Source: Aromatoleum diolicum (lineage in GTDB: Bacteria; Pseudomonadota; Gammaproteobacteria; Burkholderiales; Rhodocyclaceae). From it: a DNA stretch of 64,000 bases. Shown here piece after piece: positions 1 through 8,032 of this stretch. The stretch spans positions 1 to 64,000 of the forward strand of contig NZ_WTVQ01000006.1 of the NCBI RefSeq assembly GCF_012910955.1. The letters are read 5' to 3'. A program made the translations under genes and the position numbers. A model generated the notes under the pieces. The model saw only the letters and a program-made list of their open reading frames with translations, ran no database searches and was not told the DNA's origin. The first letter of the stretch is position 1. Each line of letters opens with the position of its first letter.

Positions 1-128
1 ACTGCAATCTCGTCGAAGGGGTTCATCGACATCTTCACGTTCGCAATATCAACGCCCGTGCCGTCGCCCTTCACTCGCACCTTGACGTTGTAATCGACTA
101 CGCGTTTGACGGGTACCAGGATCTTCAA
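1..128 (-). CDS. etfB: Electron transfer flavoprotein beta subunit, N-terminal part (partial)
   Basis: Only the first 42 codons lie in the window; the gene runs off the left edge. The translation starts [19 protein letters not shown] and continues through [13 protein letters not shown], the N-terminal signature of ETF beta subunits. With the alpha subunit it carries FAD/AMP and passes electrons from acyl-CoA dehydrogenases to ETF-quinone oxidoreductase. The start codon appears to be TTG (128-126), preceded at 7 bases by AGGAG; no ATG fits. The TetR gene at 297 is divergent, and the region between them carries palindromes that may control both genes. Confidence 0.9.
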   Translation of the reverse strand, partial: MKILVPVKRVVDYNVKVRVKGDGTGVDIANVKMSMNPFDEIA

Positions 129-231
129 TGCCGCGCTCCTTTGTATGTATGGTCGTTGGTCGTTTTGGAATCGGGATTATGTCACCGCCACAAAACGAAT
201 GACACCTTGACCGCCGACCGAAAAAGTCGTT

Positions 232-269
232 CCATACGCTCCGGTATGGGTGACATACGGTAGCGTATG
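232..269. promoter_or_regulatory. Two adjacent CCATAC/GTATGG palindromes between etfB and tetR
   Basis: Positions 232-249 read CCATAC-N6-GTATGG, and 254-269 read CATACG-GTAG-CGTATG. A further half-site CCGTATGG (293-300) overlaps the start codon of the TetR gene. Two spaced palindromes of one family between a TetR-type regulator and its divergent neighbour are the usual form of an autoregulatory operator. That the TetR protein binds them is inference. Confidence 0.6.
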
Positions 270-296
270 GCCCTTCTTTAGTCAATACTGCACCGT

Positions 297-905
297 ATGG
301 AAACTACCTCGATAAAACCACGGGTTCAACTCGACCGCAATGCCTGGGTGGCTGCCGCAACAGACGTGCTCGCGGAAGACGGCATTGCCGGTCTGCGCGT
401 CGAAGTGCTGGCAAAGCGTCTCAAGGTCACGAAGGGCAGTTTTTACTGGCACTTTCAGGACCGCCGCGACCTGTTGATGGCAGTCCTGCAGGTATGGAAG
501 GACGGGCGCATTCGGGACATTGTCAAACAAACGCGCGCCCAGCCCGGTCATGAGCTTGAGCAGATCTATCACGTGATCGACGTCTACAGCACCAGCCGCA
601 GCCGCCGCGGCGCGCAGATCGAACTGGCGGTGCGGGACTGGGCTCGGCGGGACGCCGATGCTGCCGCGATCGTCGCGGAAGTCGATGACATACGCTTGCG
701 TTCGGCACGAGAACTGTTCCTGGCCTGCGGTGTGCCGATGGAAGAAGCGTCGAGCCGCTGCATGTTGCTCTACGCGTACGTGTTCGGCATCTCGTTGATG
801 ATTTATGACAAGTTCGACAGCGACGTGGCGCGCCTGAAGCGGGATATCGCGGACCTGATCGCACACTCGGCAAGTATGGCGCCTCGGCAGGCACGCAAAG
901 CCTAG
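297..905 (+). CDS. TetR/AcrR family transcriptional regulator
   Basis: This is a 202-residue cytoplasmic repressor-type protein. The N-terminal helix-turn-helix is clear: an alanine-rich helix, then AGLRVEVLAKRLKVTKGSFYWHF and an R-D-L-L helix at about residues 25-60, as in TetR_N domains. The rest is an all-helical ligand-binding region without recognisable specificity. The ATG at 297 sits inside a GTATGG half-site of the upstream palindromes, which suggests autoregulation by occlusion of its own start region. The divergent neighbour is etfB, so a role in fatty-acid or acyl-CoA catabolism is plausible but inferred. Confidence 0.85.
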   Translation: METTSIKPRVQLDRNAWVAAATDVLAEDGIAGLRVEVLAKRLKVTKGSFYWHFQDRRDLLMAVLQVWKDGRIRDIVKQTRAQPGHELEQIYHVIDVYSTSRSRRGAQIELAVRDWARRDADAAAIVAEVDDIRLRSARELFLACGVPMEEASSRCMLLYAYVFGISLMIYDKFDSDVARLKRDIADLIAHSASMAPRQARKA

Positions 906-1038
906 CGTCCGTCGCTGAAATAAGCGAGAAACGCTGCGGCAGTGCCGTGTGTGGCGCCGTTCGTGATCTCGTCGCCTTGATTTGTCTCGGTCGTGCGGCG
1001 CCGCGGTGTCCAGCGCTGCAGTTTCCTCATGAGTTCCG

Positions 1039-1803
1039 CTAGTGGTGGGTGCCCAGCACGCTGTTCGCGTTGTCTCCGGTTGCCGCGACGACTTCCACCA
1101 GCGAGATTCCGCGAAGCTCGGCGAGAATCTCGGCAAAGCGGGCCAGATTCTCAGGTTCATTGCGTCCGCGCTGCGCCCACGCGGGAGGAATGTCCGGGGC
1201 ATCCGTTTCGAGGACAATCGCTGCGAGTGGCAAGGTGGCGGCAAGTTCGCGGATGCGTCGCGAACCGTCGAAGGTCATCGCCCCGCCGAAGCCAAGTTTG
1301 AAGCCGAGGGCGATGAAGGTTTCCGCTTGCTGGCGGCTGCCGTTGAACGCGTGGGCGATCCCGCCGGGGACTTCGATGCGGCGCAGGTGCTTGAGGATGG
1401 TGTCGACCGCACGGCGGACGTGGAGGATCACCGGAAGGTTGAAACGGCGCGCGAGCTTGAGTTGTGCGACGAAAAACGCCTCCTGGCGTGCGGCGTCGGC
1501 GTCGGGAACGAAGAAGTCGAGACCGATTTCGCCAACAGCGATGGCGTCACCATTGGCGAGCCGGTCTTCGAGGATCCCGAGGTCGTCCGGCGCCGCGTTG
1601 GCGACGTACAGCGGATGAATCCCGTAGGCGTGGCGGATGTCGGGGTGGGCAACCGCGAGAGCTGCGACGCGGTCGAAATTGGCGACTTCGACCGCGGGGA
1701 CGACGAAGCACCCTACCCCGGCGGCGCGCGCTGCGGCGAGCACAGCCTCACGGTCGGCATCAAATTCCGCGGCGTCGAGGTGGATATGGGTGTCGACGAG
1801 CAT
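1039..1803 (-). CDS. TatD family metal-dependent hydrolase (DNase)
   Basis: The protein has 254 residues, normal for TatD nucleases. It begins MLVDTHIHLDAAEFD, containing the metal-binding H-x-H of the amidohydrolase fold. Further family motifs follow: YGIHPLYV (about 62), AVGEIGLDFF (about 92), VILHVRRA (about 126) and ETDAPDIPP (about 200). TatD proteins are Mg2+-dependent 3'-5' exonucleases/deoxyribonucleases of the cytoplasm. The gene lies 45 bases downstream of the enoyl-CoA hydratase homologue on the same strand and may be cotranscribed with it. About 130 bases of noncoding sequence separate it from the convergent TetR gene. Confidence 0.9.
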   Translation of the reverse strand: MLVDTHIHLDAAEFDADREAVLAAARAAGVGCFVVPAVEVANFDRVAALAVAHPDIRHAYGIHPLYVANAAPDDLGILEDRLANGDAIAVGEIGLDFFVPDADAARQEAFFVAQLKLARRFNLPVILHVRRAVDTILKHLRRIEVPGGIAHAFNGSRQQAETFIALGFKLGFGGAMTFDGSRRIRELAATLPLAAIVLETDAPDIPPAWAQRGRNEPENLARFAEILAELRGISLVEVVAATGDNANSVLGTHH

Positions 1804-1848
1804 GCCCGAGATGCGCCAGTGTTTGTCAGGCGTCCTGATTGTCTTGCG

Positions 1849-2643
1849 TCAGCGTCCGCGCCATTCCGGTTTGCGCTTGGTAATGAACGCGTCGATGCCT
1901 TCGGCGGCATCTTCGCTCATCATGTTGCAGGCCATGGTCTCCGCAGCCATCTGGTAGGCGGCGTCCATCCCCATCTCGAGCTGCCGGTAGAACATCTGCT
2001 TGCCCATCTGGACGGCGAGCGGCGATTTGGCACAGATCGAAGCAGCAAGTCTGGCGATTTCGGCATCGAGGTTTTCGAGCGCAACGACGCGATTCACCAG
2101 GCCACGGCGCTGCGCCTCGGTTGCGTCGATGAAATCGCCGGTGACGAGCATCTCGAAAGCTTCCTTGCGCCCCATGTTGCGCGAAAGTCCGACGCTGGGA
2201 GTGGCACAGAACAGGCCCACATTGATGCCGGATACCGCAAAGCGGGCGACATCGGATGCGACCGCGAGATCGCACATCGACACGAGTTGGCAGCCCGCGG
2301 CGGTGGCGATGCCGTGGACGCGCGCGATGACCGGCTGAGGCAATTCGGTGAGTTTCATCATGAACTTGCCGCACAGGCGGAACAGATCCTGCTGAAACTG
2401 CAGCGTGTGGTTGCCACGCATCTCCTTGAGATCGTGGCCGGCGCAGAACGCCTTGCCCTCGCCCGCCAGCACTACGACACGCACGCTGGTGTCCTTCGCG
2501 ATCGCGTCGATTTCGGCGATCAGGGATTCGAGCATCGCGCGCGACAGGGAATTGAATTGCGACGGGCGGTTGAGCGTCAGGTAAGCGACGCCGGTTTCAT
2601 CACGCCGCAGCAGCATCGGGGCGTTGTCGGGTAATGCGCTCAT
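1849..2643 (-). CDS. Crotonase-family protein, ECHDC3-like
   Basis: The protein has 264 residues with the crotonase fold: an oxyanion-hole segment near AFCAGHDLKEM (about 66) and AAGCQLVSMCDLAVASD (about 111). It ends ITKRKPEWRGR. The pattern around ARFAVSGINVGLFCATPSVGL matches enoyl-CoA hydratase domain-containing protein 3 rather than classical crotonase. Both catalytic glutamates of classical hydratases are replaced, by Gln in GCQL and by Gly in SGINVG, so ordinary hydratase activity is doubtful. GGAGG lies 7 bases before the ATG. The neighbour is tatD; etfB lies further off. Confidence 0.85.
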   Translation of the reverse strand: MSALPDNAPMLLRRDETGVAYLTLNRPSQFNSLSRAMLESLIAEIDAIAKDTSVRVVVLAGEGKAFCAGHDLKEMRGNHTLQFQQDLFRLCGKFMMKLTELPQPVIARVHGIATAAGCQLVSMCDLAVASDVARFAVSGINVGLFCATPSVGLSRNMGRKEAFEMLVTGDFIDATEAQRRGLVNRVVALENLDAEIARLAASICAKSPLAVQMGKQMFYRQLEMGMDAAYQMAAETMACNMMSEDAAEGIDAFITKRKPEWRGR

Positions 2644-2771
2644 TGTCCTGCCTCCAATTTGATTTTATTGGAACGAATATTCGCGATTGTGCACGATCGG
2701 CCGAACGTCACTTCGAGCGTGGCATTCACCGATGTACTTGCGGTCAGCGTTCGGAACGGGCTTTGCATCAG

Positions 2772-3422
2772 TCATCGTATGCACGTCCGGGCAACGCTGG
2801 GGTTTTGTCGGAGTGCGGGCTCGAGACTCGTGAGCCATACCGCGAGTTCGTGCGCGAGTCGAACACTTGCGCGTTGGTGCGCACTAACGCCGCCCTTTGC
2901 GTCAAGGCTGCTTGCCGTTTCGCGGATCGAAAGTAGCTGTCGTGCGACGGCTGAATCACCACGCGCCGGCAGCAGCTCGACGCGTGCGACGATGCTGGCG
3001 TAACTGGATTGTGGCGTGTCGAATACTTGCGTGAACTCATCGAGTTCGACGCGCAAACGACACCCATTGCCCGGTGTGATGGCACCCGTGGTCGGTGCGG
3101 CAAGTGTTGTGGTGAAGGCGCGACGGAGGCTGCGTTCGAGCATTTCCGCCGGTGGTGACGCCCAGCGGCTTTCGGCAAATGCCTGACGTTGCGCCGGTTG
3201 CTGATAATCGATGCGATACTGCATCGCGGAGTTCGATAGCCAGGATGGAGCGCGCACTTCGATGCTGGTGGGCAGAATTGCCGGCGTCCCGGTCACGGGT
3301 TCGCTGATACCCAGATCGTACAGCGCGGGGCTGACGTCGCCTTTAACGCCAAGATTGCCGCAGGCGCCGAGCGTGACCGCCATGCCTGCGCACAGAAGCC
3401 AGTTCCAGCGTTTGTGGTTCAT
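2772..3422 (-). CDS. ABC-type transport auxiliary lipoprotein (PqiC/ABC_trans_aux type)
   Basis: The protein has 216 residues with a lipoprotein signal: a hydrophobic segment ending in the lipobox LGAC (Cys about 21). The mature part contains a YDLG element near its start and IEVRAPSWLSNSAMQYR, typical of the auxiliary lipoprotein family that accompanies MCE transporters. It is the last gene of a four-gene operon after the MCE protein (27-base gap). By analogy with PqiC and similar lipoproteins it probably sits in the outer membrane or periplasm and receives or bridges lipid passed along the MCE protein. The precise cargo is not visible from sequence. Confidence 0.8.
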   Translation of the reverse strand: MNHKRWNWLLCAGMAVTLGACGNLGVKGDVSPALYDLGISEPVTGTPAILPTSIEVRAPSWLSNSAMQYRIDYQQPAQRQAFAESRWASPPAEMLERSLRRAFTTTLAAPTTGAITPGNGCRLRVELDEFTQVFDTPQSSYASIVARVELLPARGDSAVARQLLSIRETASSLDAKGGVSAHQRASVRLAHELAVWLTSLEPALRQNPSVARTCIR

Positions 3423-3449
3423 GCAATGTTCTCCGAGTACAGCATCCGC

Positions 3450-4412
3450 TTACGGCCGTGGTGCGTCAAAACCGGACTCACCGGGACCCGGTGGTGTTGG
3501 GGTGCGACCGAGCAGCAACATTTGCGGCGAAGCGTCAACCTCGTCGATGAGGTGTCCCATGCGTTGCGAGGTCGTCGTGAGCTCCTTCAGCAGACCATTC
3601 AATTGTGGCAGGGTATCGTCGAGCACGCGGTCGCCAGCAGCTGTCGTGGTCGTATCGAGGCGCTCGGCGATGCCGTGCAAGCGTGTCATCAGGCTGCGGA
3701 GTTCGGTAACAGCTGGAGCGGCATCGGCGCTGGCGTGTTCAAGGTTGGCGAGAGTTTCGGAAAAGCGTTTGAGGTTTTCGGGAGCCAGTACGGCACGAAT
3801 GGACGCGAGCGTCGCAGGCGCATCCGCGAAGGTCCTGTCGGCGCCCGCTGCCGCCGATTCCAGCCGTTGCAGGGTGTTCGACAAGCGTTGAATGTTTTCG
3901 TCGTTGAAGAAGCCGGTGATGCGGTCGGAGACGAGTTTTAGCCGTCGCATGGTATCGAGGGTGGTGTCGGTGAGTTGCTCCATCAATCCGGGCTGGAGCG
4001 TCAGGCGCGGCAAATCGCCGCCCTCGCCGCCCTCGCCGCCGTCGCTCGCCAGTGGCTCGGGGTTCTCGCCACGATCGTCGAGTTGCACGTAGGCAAGGCC
4101 AGTCACGCCTTGATAGGCAAGGGTCGCGCGCGTGCCGCGTGTGAGGGGAATGTCGCTGCGCATGCGAATCTGGACGAGGACCTTGCGCGGATCTGCCGGG
4201 TCGATGCGGATGTCCGAAACCTTGCCTGCCGGGATGCCGCGATAGCGCACTTGGGCTTCGATGTTCAGTCCCGTAACGCTGCCGTGGGATTCGAGCAGGT
4301 AGCTGCGCTGCGCCTCGCGTCCGTCCGAAAACCACCACAGCGAGCCGAGCAGCATGGCGCCGAGGATCAGTGCGAACAGACCGGCCGCCAGCGCGTGAGC
4401 GCGATTTTCCAT
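3450..4412 (-). CDS. MCE-domain (MlaD family) substrate-binding protein of lipid ABC transporter
   Basis: The protein has 320 residues. There is one N-terminal membrane helix (about residues 9-29, FALILGAMLLGSLWWF) followed by an MCE domain (about 38-120: GLNIEAQVRYRGIPAGKVSDI, then GLAYVQLDDRG). A long helical, coiled-coil-like tail (about 150-285) has many spaced Leu residues and a Gly/Glu-rich linker at about 125-133. MCE proteins form hexameric rings or tunnels that carry phospholipid through the periplasm. The ATG overlaps the stop of the ATPase gene by one base (TGATG), which fits translational coupling. Confidence 0.88.
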   Translation of the reverse strand: MENRAHALAAGLFALILGAMLLGSLWWFSDGREAQRSYLLESHGSVTGLNIEAQVRYRGIPAGKVSDIRIDPADPRKVLVQIRMRSDIPLTRGTRATLAYQGVTGLAYVQLDDRGENPEPLASDGGEGGEGGDLPRLTLQPGLMEQLTDTTLDTMRRLKLVSDRITGFFNDENIQRLSNTLQRLESAAAGADRTFADAPATLASIRAVLAPENLKRFSETLANLEHASADAAPAVTELRSLMTRLHGIAERLDTTTTAAGDRVLDDTLPQLNGLLKELTTTSQRMGHLIDEVDASPQMLLLGRTPTPPGPGESGFDAPRP

Positions 4413-5191
4413 CAGTGGTCTCCTCCGCTGCGCGCAAGCGCCCGACGGCCATGAGGGCCACGGAAAAAGCGGTCGATGAACGGGTGGTCGACTTCCATCG
4501 TTTCCTCCAGCGAGGCGTAACTGACGATGCGCCGGTCAGCGAGCACGGCGATCTTGGTCGCGAGTGCGGCGAGGGTGTCGACATCGTGCGTTACCAGCAC
4601 AACCGTGAGCCCCAGCTGATTCTGCAGCGAGCGCACCAATTCGACGAAGGCCGCGCTGCGGTCGGGGTCGAGCCCTGCGGTAGGCTCGTCGAGCAACAGC
4701 AACTCGGGTTCCAGGGCGAGTGCCCGGGCGAGCGCCACGCGCTTGATCATGCCCCCCGACAATTCTGCCGGCATCAGCAGTGCAGTAGCGGGCTCCAGTT
4801 CAACCATTGCGAGTTTGAGCGCGACCAGGTTGTGGATCTCGTCCTTGCTTGCGATACGCAATTCTCGCAGCGGAAAGCCGATATTTTCCGCGACATTCAG
4901 GGCCGAAAACAGCGCACCGTGCTGAAAAAGTACACCGAAGCGCCGACGTCGCGTGCGTTGCTCATTGATGCTGCCGGAAAACAGCGGTGCGCCAAAGATC
5001 GACACATCTCCGGCGGCCGGACGTGTGAGGCCGATGATGTGGCGCAACAGCGTGGTCTTGCCGGTTCCCGACCCTCCGACCAGCGCAACGACTTCTCCGC
5101 GTGTAACCGAAAGATCGATGCCGTCGTGTACGACGTTGGCGCCAAAACGGGTGACGATGCCTCGCATATCGATCACCGGCCTACCGTTCAT
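4412..5191 (-). CDS. MlaF-like ABC transporter ATP-binding protein
   Basis: The protein has 259 residues with all ABC ATPase motifs: Walker A GGSGTGKTT (about 39), Q-loop FQHGALFS, signature LSGGM (about 146), Walker B LLLLDEPT (about 167) and the switch His in LVTHD. ELSGGMIKRVALARAL is the signature wording typical of MlaF/Ttg2A/Mkl ATPases. The start ATG at 5191 overlaps the permease stop by four bases (ATGA). A longer open frame upstream in the same phase is the shadow of the permease gene. It powers the phospholipid transporter from the cytoplasmic side. Confidence 0.92.
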   Translation of the reverse strand: MNGRPVIDMRGIVTRFGANVVHDGIDLSVTRGEVVALVGGSGTGKTTLLRHIIGLTRPAAGDVSIFGAPLFSGSINEQRTRRRRFGVLFQHGALFSALNVAENIGFPLRELRIASKDEIHNLVALKLAMVELEPATALLMPAELSGGMIKRVALARALALEPELLLLDEPTAGLDPDRSAAFVELVRSLQNQLGLTVVLVTHDVDTLAALATKIAVLADRRIVSYASLEETMEVDHPFIDRFFRGPHGRRALARSGGDH

Positions 5192-6312
5192 CGCGGCACT
5201 CCAATCGAACGTGTGGCGATCGCAAAGACGGCATCCACGAGAATCACGATGGTGATGGACGATACGACAGAGGCAGTAGTGTTGGCCGACAGACTCTCCG
5301 TATTGGGGCGCACACGCAGTCCGAAGTGGCTGGCGACCAGTGCGATCAACAAACCGAATACCGCGCCTTTTGCGAAACCGATGTACAGGTTGCTGACTGG
5401 GACGACTTGCGGCAGGCGGTCGATGAAAAAGGCCATGCCGAGGTCGAGTTGCATCCACGCAGACACCATCCCGCCGAGCAGCGCCACACCGGACGTCCAC
5501 AGCACCAACAGGGGCATCGCCAGTGTCAGGGCGATGACCTTGGGCAGCACCAGGCGTAGCGTGCGCGAAATGCCCATCGCCGAGAGCGCGTCGAGTTCTT
5601 CCGTCACGCGCATGACACCGAGCTGGGCGGTCATCGCCGAGCCGGAGCGCCCCGCCACCAGCACCGAAACGAGCACCGGGCCGAGTTCGCGCACGATGCC
5701 GAGCCCGAGAATATTGACGATGTAGATGTCTGCCCCGAACGCCCTGAGCTGCAGCGCCGAAAGGTAGGACAGTACGATGCCGATCAGAAAGCCGACCAGC
5801 GCAGCAACCGGTGTTGCCTTGAGACCCACCTTGTACACATTGGCGGAAATCTCCTTGAGCGGCCAGTCGCGAGGGTGCTGCAGCAGATACGCGACGTCGA
5901 GGCACAATTGACCCATGAGCCGGATGAAATCGAGTGCATGGTCGCGAAAGGAAAGCATGGCGCGACCCAGCACGATGATCGCGTCGACTGCGGTAAATGG
6001 GGGCGCTGCTGGCAGCGGTTCGACTGCACTGTCGGCGACGCGAGCGATGATCTGACGCAGTTCGTCCGCGACACTTATCGCCGCCGGCCAGCGCTGGCCC
6101 CACGCATGCCACAGCAATGTGGCGCCAAAACTGTCGAGGCGGGCAACGTCGTCAAGCAGCCAGCGTGCATCGGTCGGGGCGCCCCCCAATTCCGCTCTCA
6201 GGGTGGCCAGGCGCGGCGCGAGCGCCCGCAGTGTCCAGTCGCCCTGCAGCCGAAAGGAATGCGACGCGCCGGGTTCGGTTGCAATTTCCGTCTTGATTGC
6301 CGGGCTGCGCAT
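5188..6312 (-). CDS. MlaE-family ABC permease with N-terminal STAS-like extension
   Basis: The protein has 374 residues, about 110 more than E. coli MlaE. The extension (residues 1-95) resembles a STAS fold (WLLDDVARLDSFGATLLWHAW) and so may do in cis what the separate MlaB subunit does in E. coli. The C-terminal 260 residues are a MlaE permease: LIGIVLSYLSALQLRAFGA, GLGIVRELGPVLVSVLVAGRSG and RVTEELDALSAMGI, with about five membrane helices. It is the first gene of the Mla-type operon, nine bases downstream of ppx on the same strand. No separate mlaB or mlaC is present in this operon. Confidence 0.9.
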   Translation of the reverse strand: MRSPAIKTEIATEPGASHSFRLQGDWTLRALAPRLATLRAELGGAPTDARWLLDDVARLDSFGATLLWHAWGQRWPAAISVADELRQIIARVADSAVEPLPAAPPFTAVDAIIVLGRAMLSFRDHALDFIRLMGQLCLDVAYLLQHPRDWPLKEISANVYKVGLKATPVAALVGFLIGIVLSYLSALQLRAFGADIYIVNILGLGIVRELGPVLVSVLVAGRSGSAMTAQLGVMRVTEELDALSAMGISRTLRLVLPKVIALTLAMPLLVLWTSGVALLGGMVSAWMQLDLGMAFFIDRLPQVVPVSNLYIGFAKGAVFGLLIALVASHFGLRVRPNTESLSANTTASVVSSITIVILVDAVFAIATRSIGVPR

Positions 6313-6320
6313 CGCGTGAC

Positions 6321-7838
6321 TTAGGCGACCAGCGCGCGACCCGCGTGTGTATGCAACACCAGGCTACGGCCGACCGAAAGCCATTGACGCTGTTCCTCTT
6401 CAATTGCCGCTGCGGTAAGCGGGAGCTTTTGCAGCCAGCCGTCGCGCGCAGTCACGACGAAGCCGCGTCCATTGCGGCCGATGTCGATTGGAGGAACACC
6501 TCGCCCGTCGCGCGCCCGGTGAATGATCACGGCCAGACGCAGGCACACAATCAACAACCAGTCGGGGTTATCCGGGTCGAGTGCCGAAACGCGGTCCAGT
6601 TTGCCGCGGTGAGCCAGCACGATGCGCGCTAGCCGCCCCTGATCCATGCGCGAGAAGCCCGGCATGTCAGCGTTGCCAAGGATGTAGGCGCTGTGTTTGT
6701 GATAACTCGAGTGCGCGACTGAAATGCCGATTTCGTGCAGCATCGCCGCCCAGCGCAAAAAACGGAGGTCCGGATGCAGCGGCGTACCCGTGGTGACTTG
6801 AGCGCTTTCTGGAACGAGGCCGGCAAACAGATGAGCAGCAGTGTTCGCGACTTCACCGGCTTGTTTGTAATCGACACCGTAACGGCTGACGAAGGCCGAC
6901 ACGGTGGCGTCGCGCAGGTCGTGATGGTGGTAGCGCCCCAAAAGGTCGTAGAGCACCCCCAGTCGCAATGCCCCTTCGGAAAACACCATGCGTTCAAGTC
7001 CGAATTCCTTGAACACGGCGGACATGATCGCGAAGCCTCCAAGAAGGACCGGCAGGCGATCGCCCTTGAGACCCGCCAGGTCCACGCGATCGAGACTGCC
7101 CGCGCGCAGCAGGATGCCCTTGAGGCGCTCGAGGCCGTCGCGGGTGATGCCGCCGTCGGAGAGCCCGTTCTGTTCGAGGATTTCCACCATTGCCTTGGCG
7201 GACCCGCTCGAGCCAACGGCAACTTCCCAGCCCGCCTCGCGGTAGGAGTGGGCGATGGCCTGCAACTCGCGACAGGCGGCCATTTCGGCCTCCTTGAGAC
7301 CGCGCTTGTCGATGCGGCCGTCGGGAAAGTACTGCAGGCTGTAACTGACACAACCCATGTAGAGCGATTCAAGCAGGATCGGCTCGAAGCTCTTGCCGAT
7401 GATGAATTCGGTCGAGCCGCCACCGATATCCACCACCAGTTGCTGGCGATGGGGGTCGGGCAAGGTGTGGGCAACGCCCACATAGATCAGGCGCGCTTCT
7501 TCGCGGCCGGCGATGACTTCGATCGGCACCCCGAGCGCAGCTTCTGCGCGCACAAGGAATTCTGCGGAGTTCTTGGCGACCCGCAGGGTATTGGTTGCCA
7601 CGGCCCGTACGGAATCCCCTTCGAAACCGCGCAAACGCTCGTTGAATCGCTGCAGTGCGATGAGGCCGCGTTGCTGGGCGGCGACGTCGAGCATCTTGTT
7701 TGCCGACAGGCCGGCGGCGAGCCGCACGGCTTCCTTCAGTCCGTCGAGCGGATAGATCTGGTCGTTGACGATCCTGCCCACCTGAAGCCGGAAACTATTG
7801 GAACCAAGATCGATCGCAGCGATGAGCTCTTGCATCAT
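6321..7838 (-). CDS. ppx: Exopolyphosphatase (Ppx/GppA family)
   Basis: The protein has 505 residues. It opens with the phosphate-binding loop AAIDLGSNSFRLQVGRI and carries the second nucleotide/phosphate motif VVDIGGGSTEFIIG (about 130), both diagnostic of the ASKHA-fold Ppx/GppA family. The C-terminal HD-like region (LRWAAMLHEIGISVAHSSYHKHSAYIL) is also present. It hydrolyses terminal phosphates of inorganic polyphosphate and possibly pppGpp. It is divergent from ppk1, so synthesis and breakdown of polyphosphate share one 194-base promoter region. Two adjacent Met codons (7838 and 7835) could start it. Confidence 0.92.
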   Translation of the reverse strand: MMQELIAAIDLGSNSFRLQVGRIVNDQIYPLDGLKEAVRLAAGLSANKMLDVAAQQRGLIALQRFNERLRGFEGDSVRAVATNTLRVAKNSAEFLVRAEAALGVPIEVIAGREEARLIYVGVAHTLPDPHRQQLVVDIGGGSTEFIIGKSFEPILLESLYMGCVSYSLQYFPDGRIDKRGLKEAEMAACRELQAIAHSYREAGWEVAVGSSGSAKAMVEILEQNGLSDGGITRDGLERLKGILLRAGSLDRVDLAGLKGDRLPVLLGGFAIMSAVFKEFGLERMVFSEGALRLGVLYDLLGRYHHHDLRDATVSAFVSRYGVDYKQAGEVANTAAHLFAGLVPESAQVTTGTPLHPDLRFLRWAAMLHEIGISVAHSSYHKHSAYILGNADMPGFSRMDQGRLARIVLAHRGKLDRVSALDPDNPDWLLIVCLRLAVIIHRARDGRGVPPIDIGRNGRGFVVTARDGWLQKLPLTAAAIEEEQRQWLSVGRSLVLHTHAGRALVA

Positions 7839-7964
7839 GGTGTCGGCGCCGCGCTTGCGGAGATCAATGTGGAGTGCATTCTACCACCCGACCCGGATGG
7901 CCGAAGAGCCAGCAAAAATTTTGCCCAAATATTGCACCTGCAAAGTGAGTGCGGCGCCTATCCA

Positions 7965-7991
7965 TGTCATCCATTCACAACACAAATGTCA
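7965..7991. promoter_or_regulatory. Weak Pho-box-like direct repeats upstream of ppk1
   Basis: TGTCA occurs at 7965-7969 and again at 7987-7991, a spacing of exactly 22 bases (two 11-base PhoB periods), in the AT-richer part of the ppx/ppk1 divergent region. The element that should fall between them (TCACAAC) matches the CTGTCAT half-site poorly. PhoB control of polyphosphate kinase genes is known in other bacteria; here the site is only suggestive. Confidence 0.3.
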
Positions 7992-8032
7992 CATAATCTC
8001 GCCAGACAACCCTGCTGCCAGACCAATATCCG

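Noticed and set aside
1042-2634. A 530-codon open frame on the plus strand
   Set aside because: It is antisense to TatD and the crotonase homologue, both of which have clear family motifs; the long frame is a by-product of high GC.
5191-6112. In-phase upstream extension of the MlaF-like ATPase by 307 codons
   Set aside because: The extension lies over the MlaE-like permease in another phase and reads as Arg/Ala-rich noise; the ATG at 5191 overlaps the permease stop as expected.
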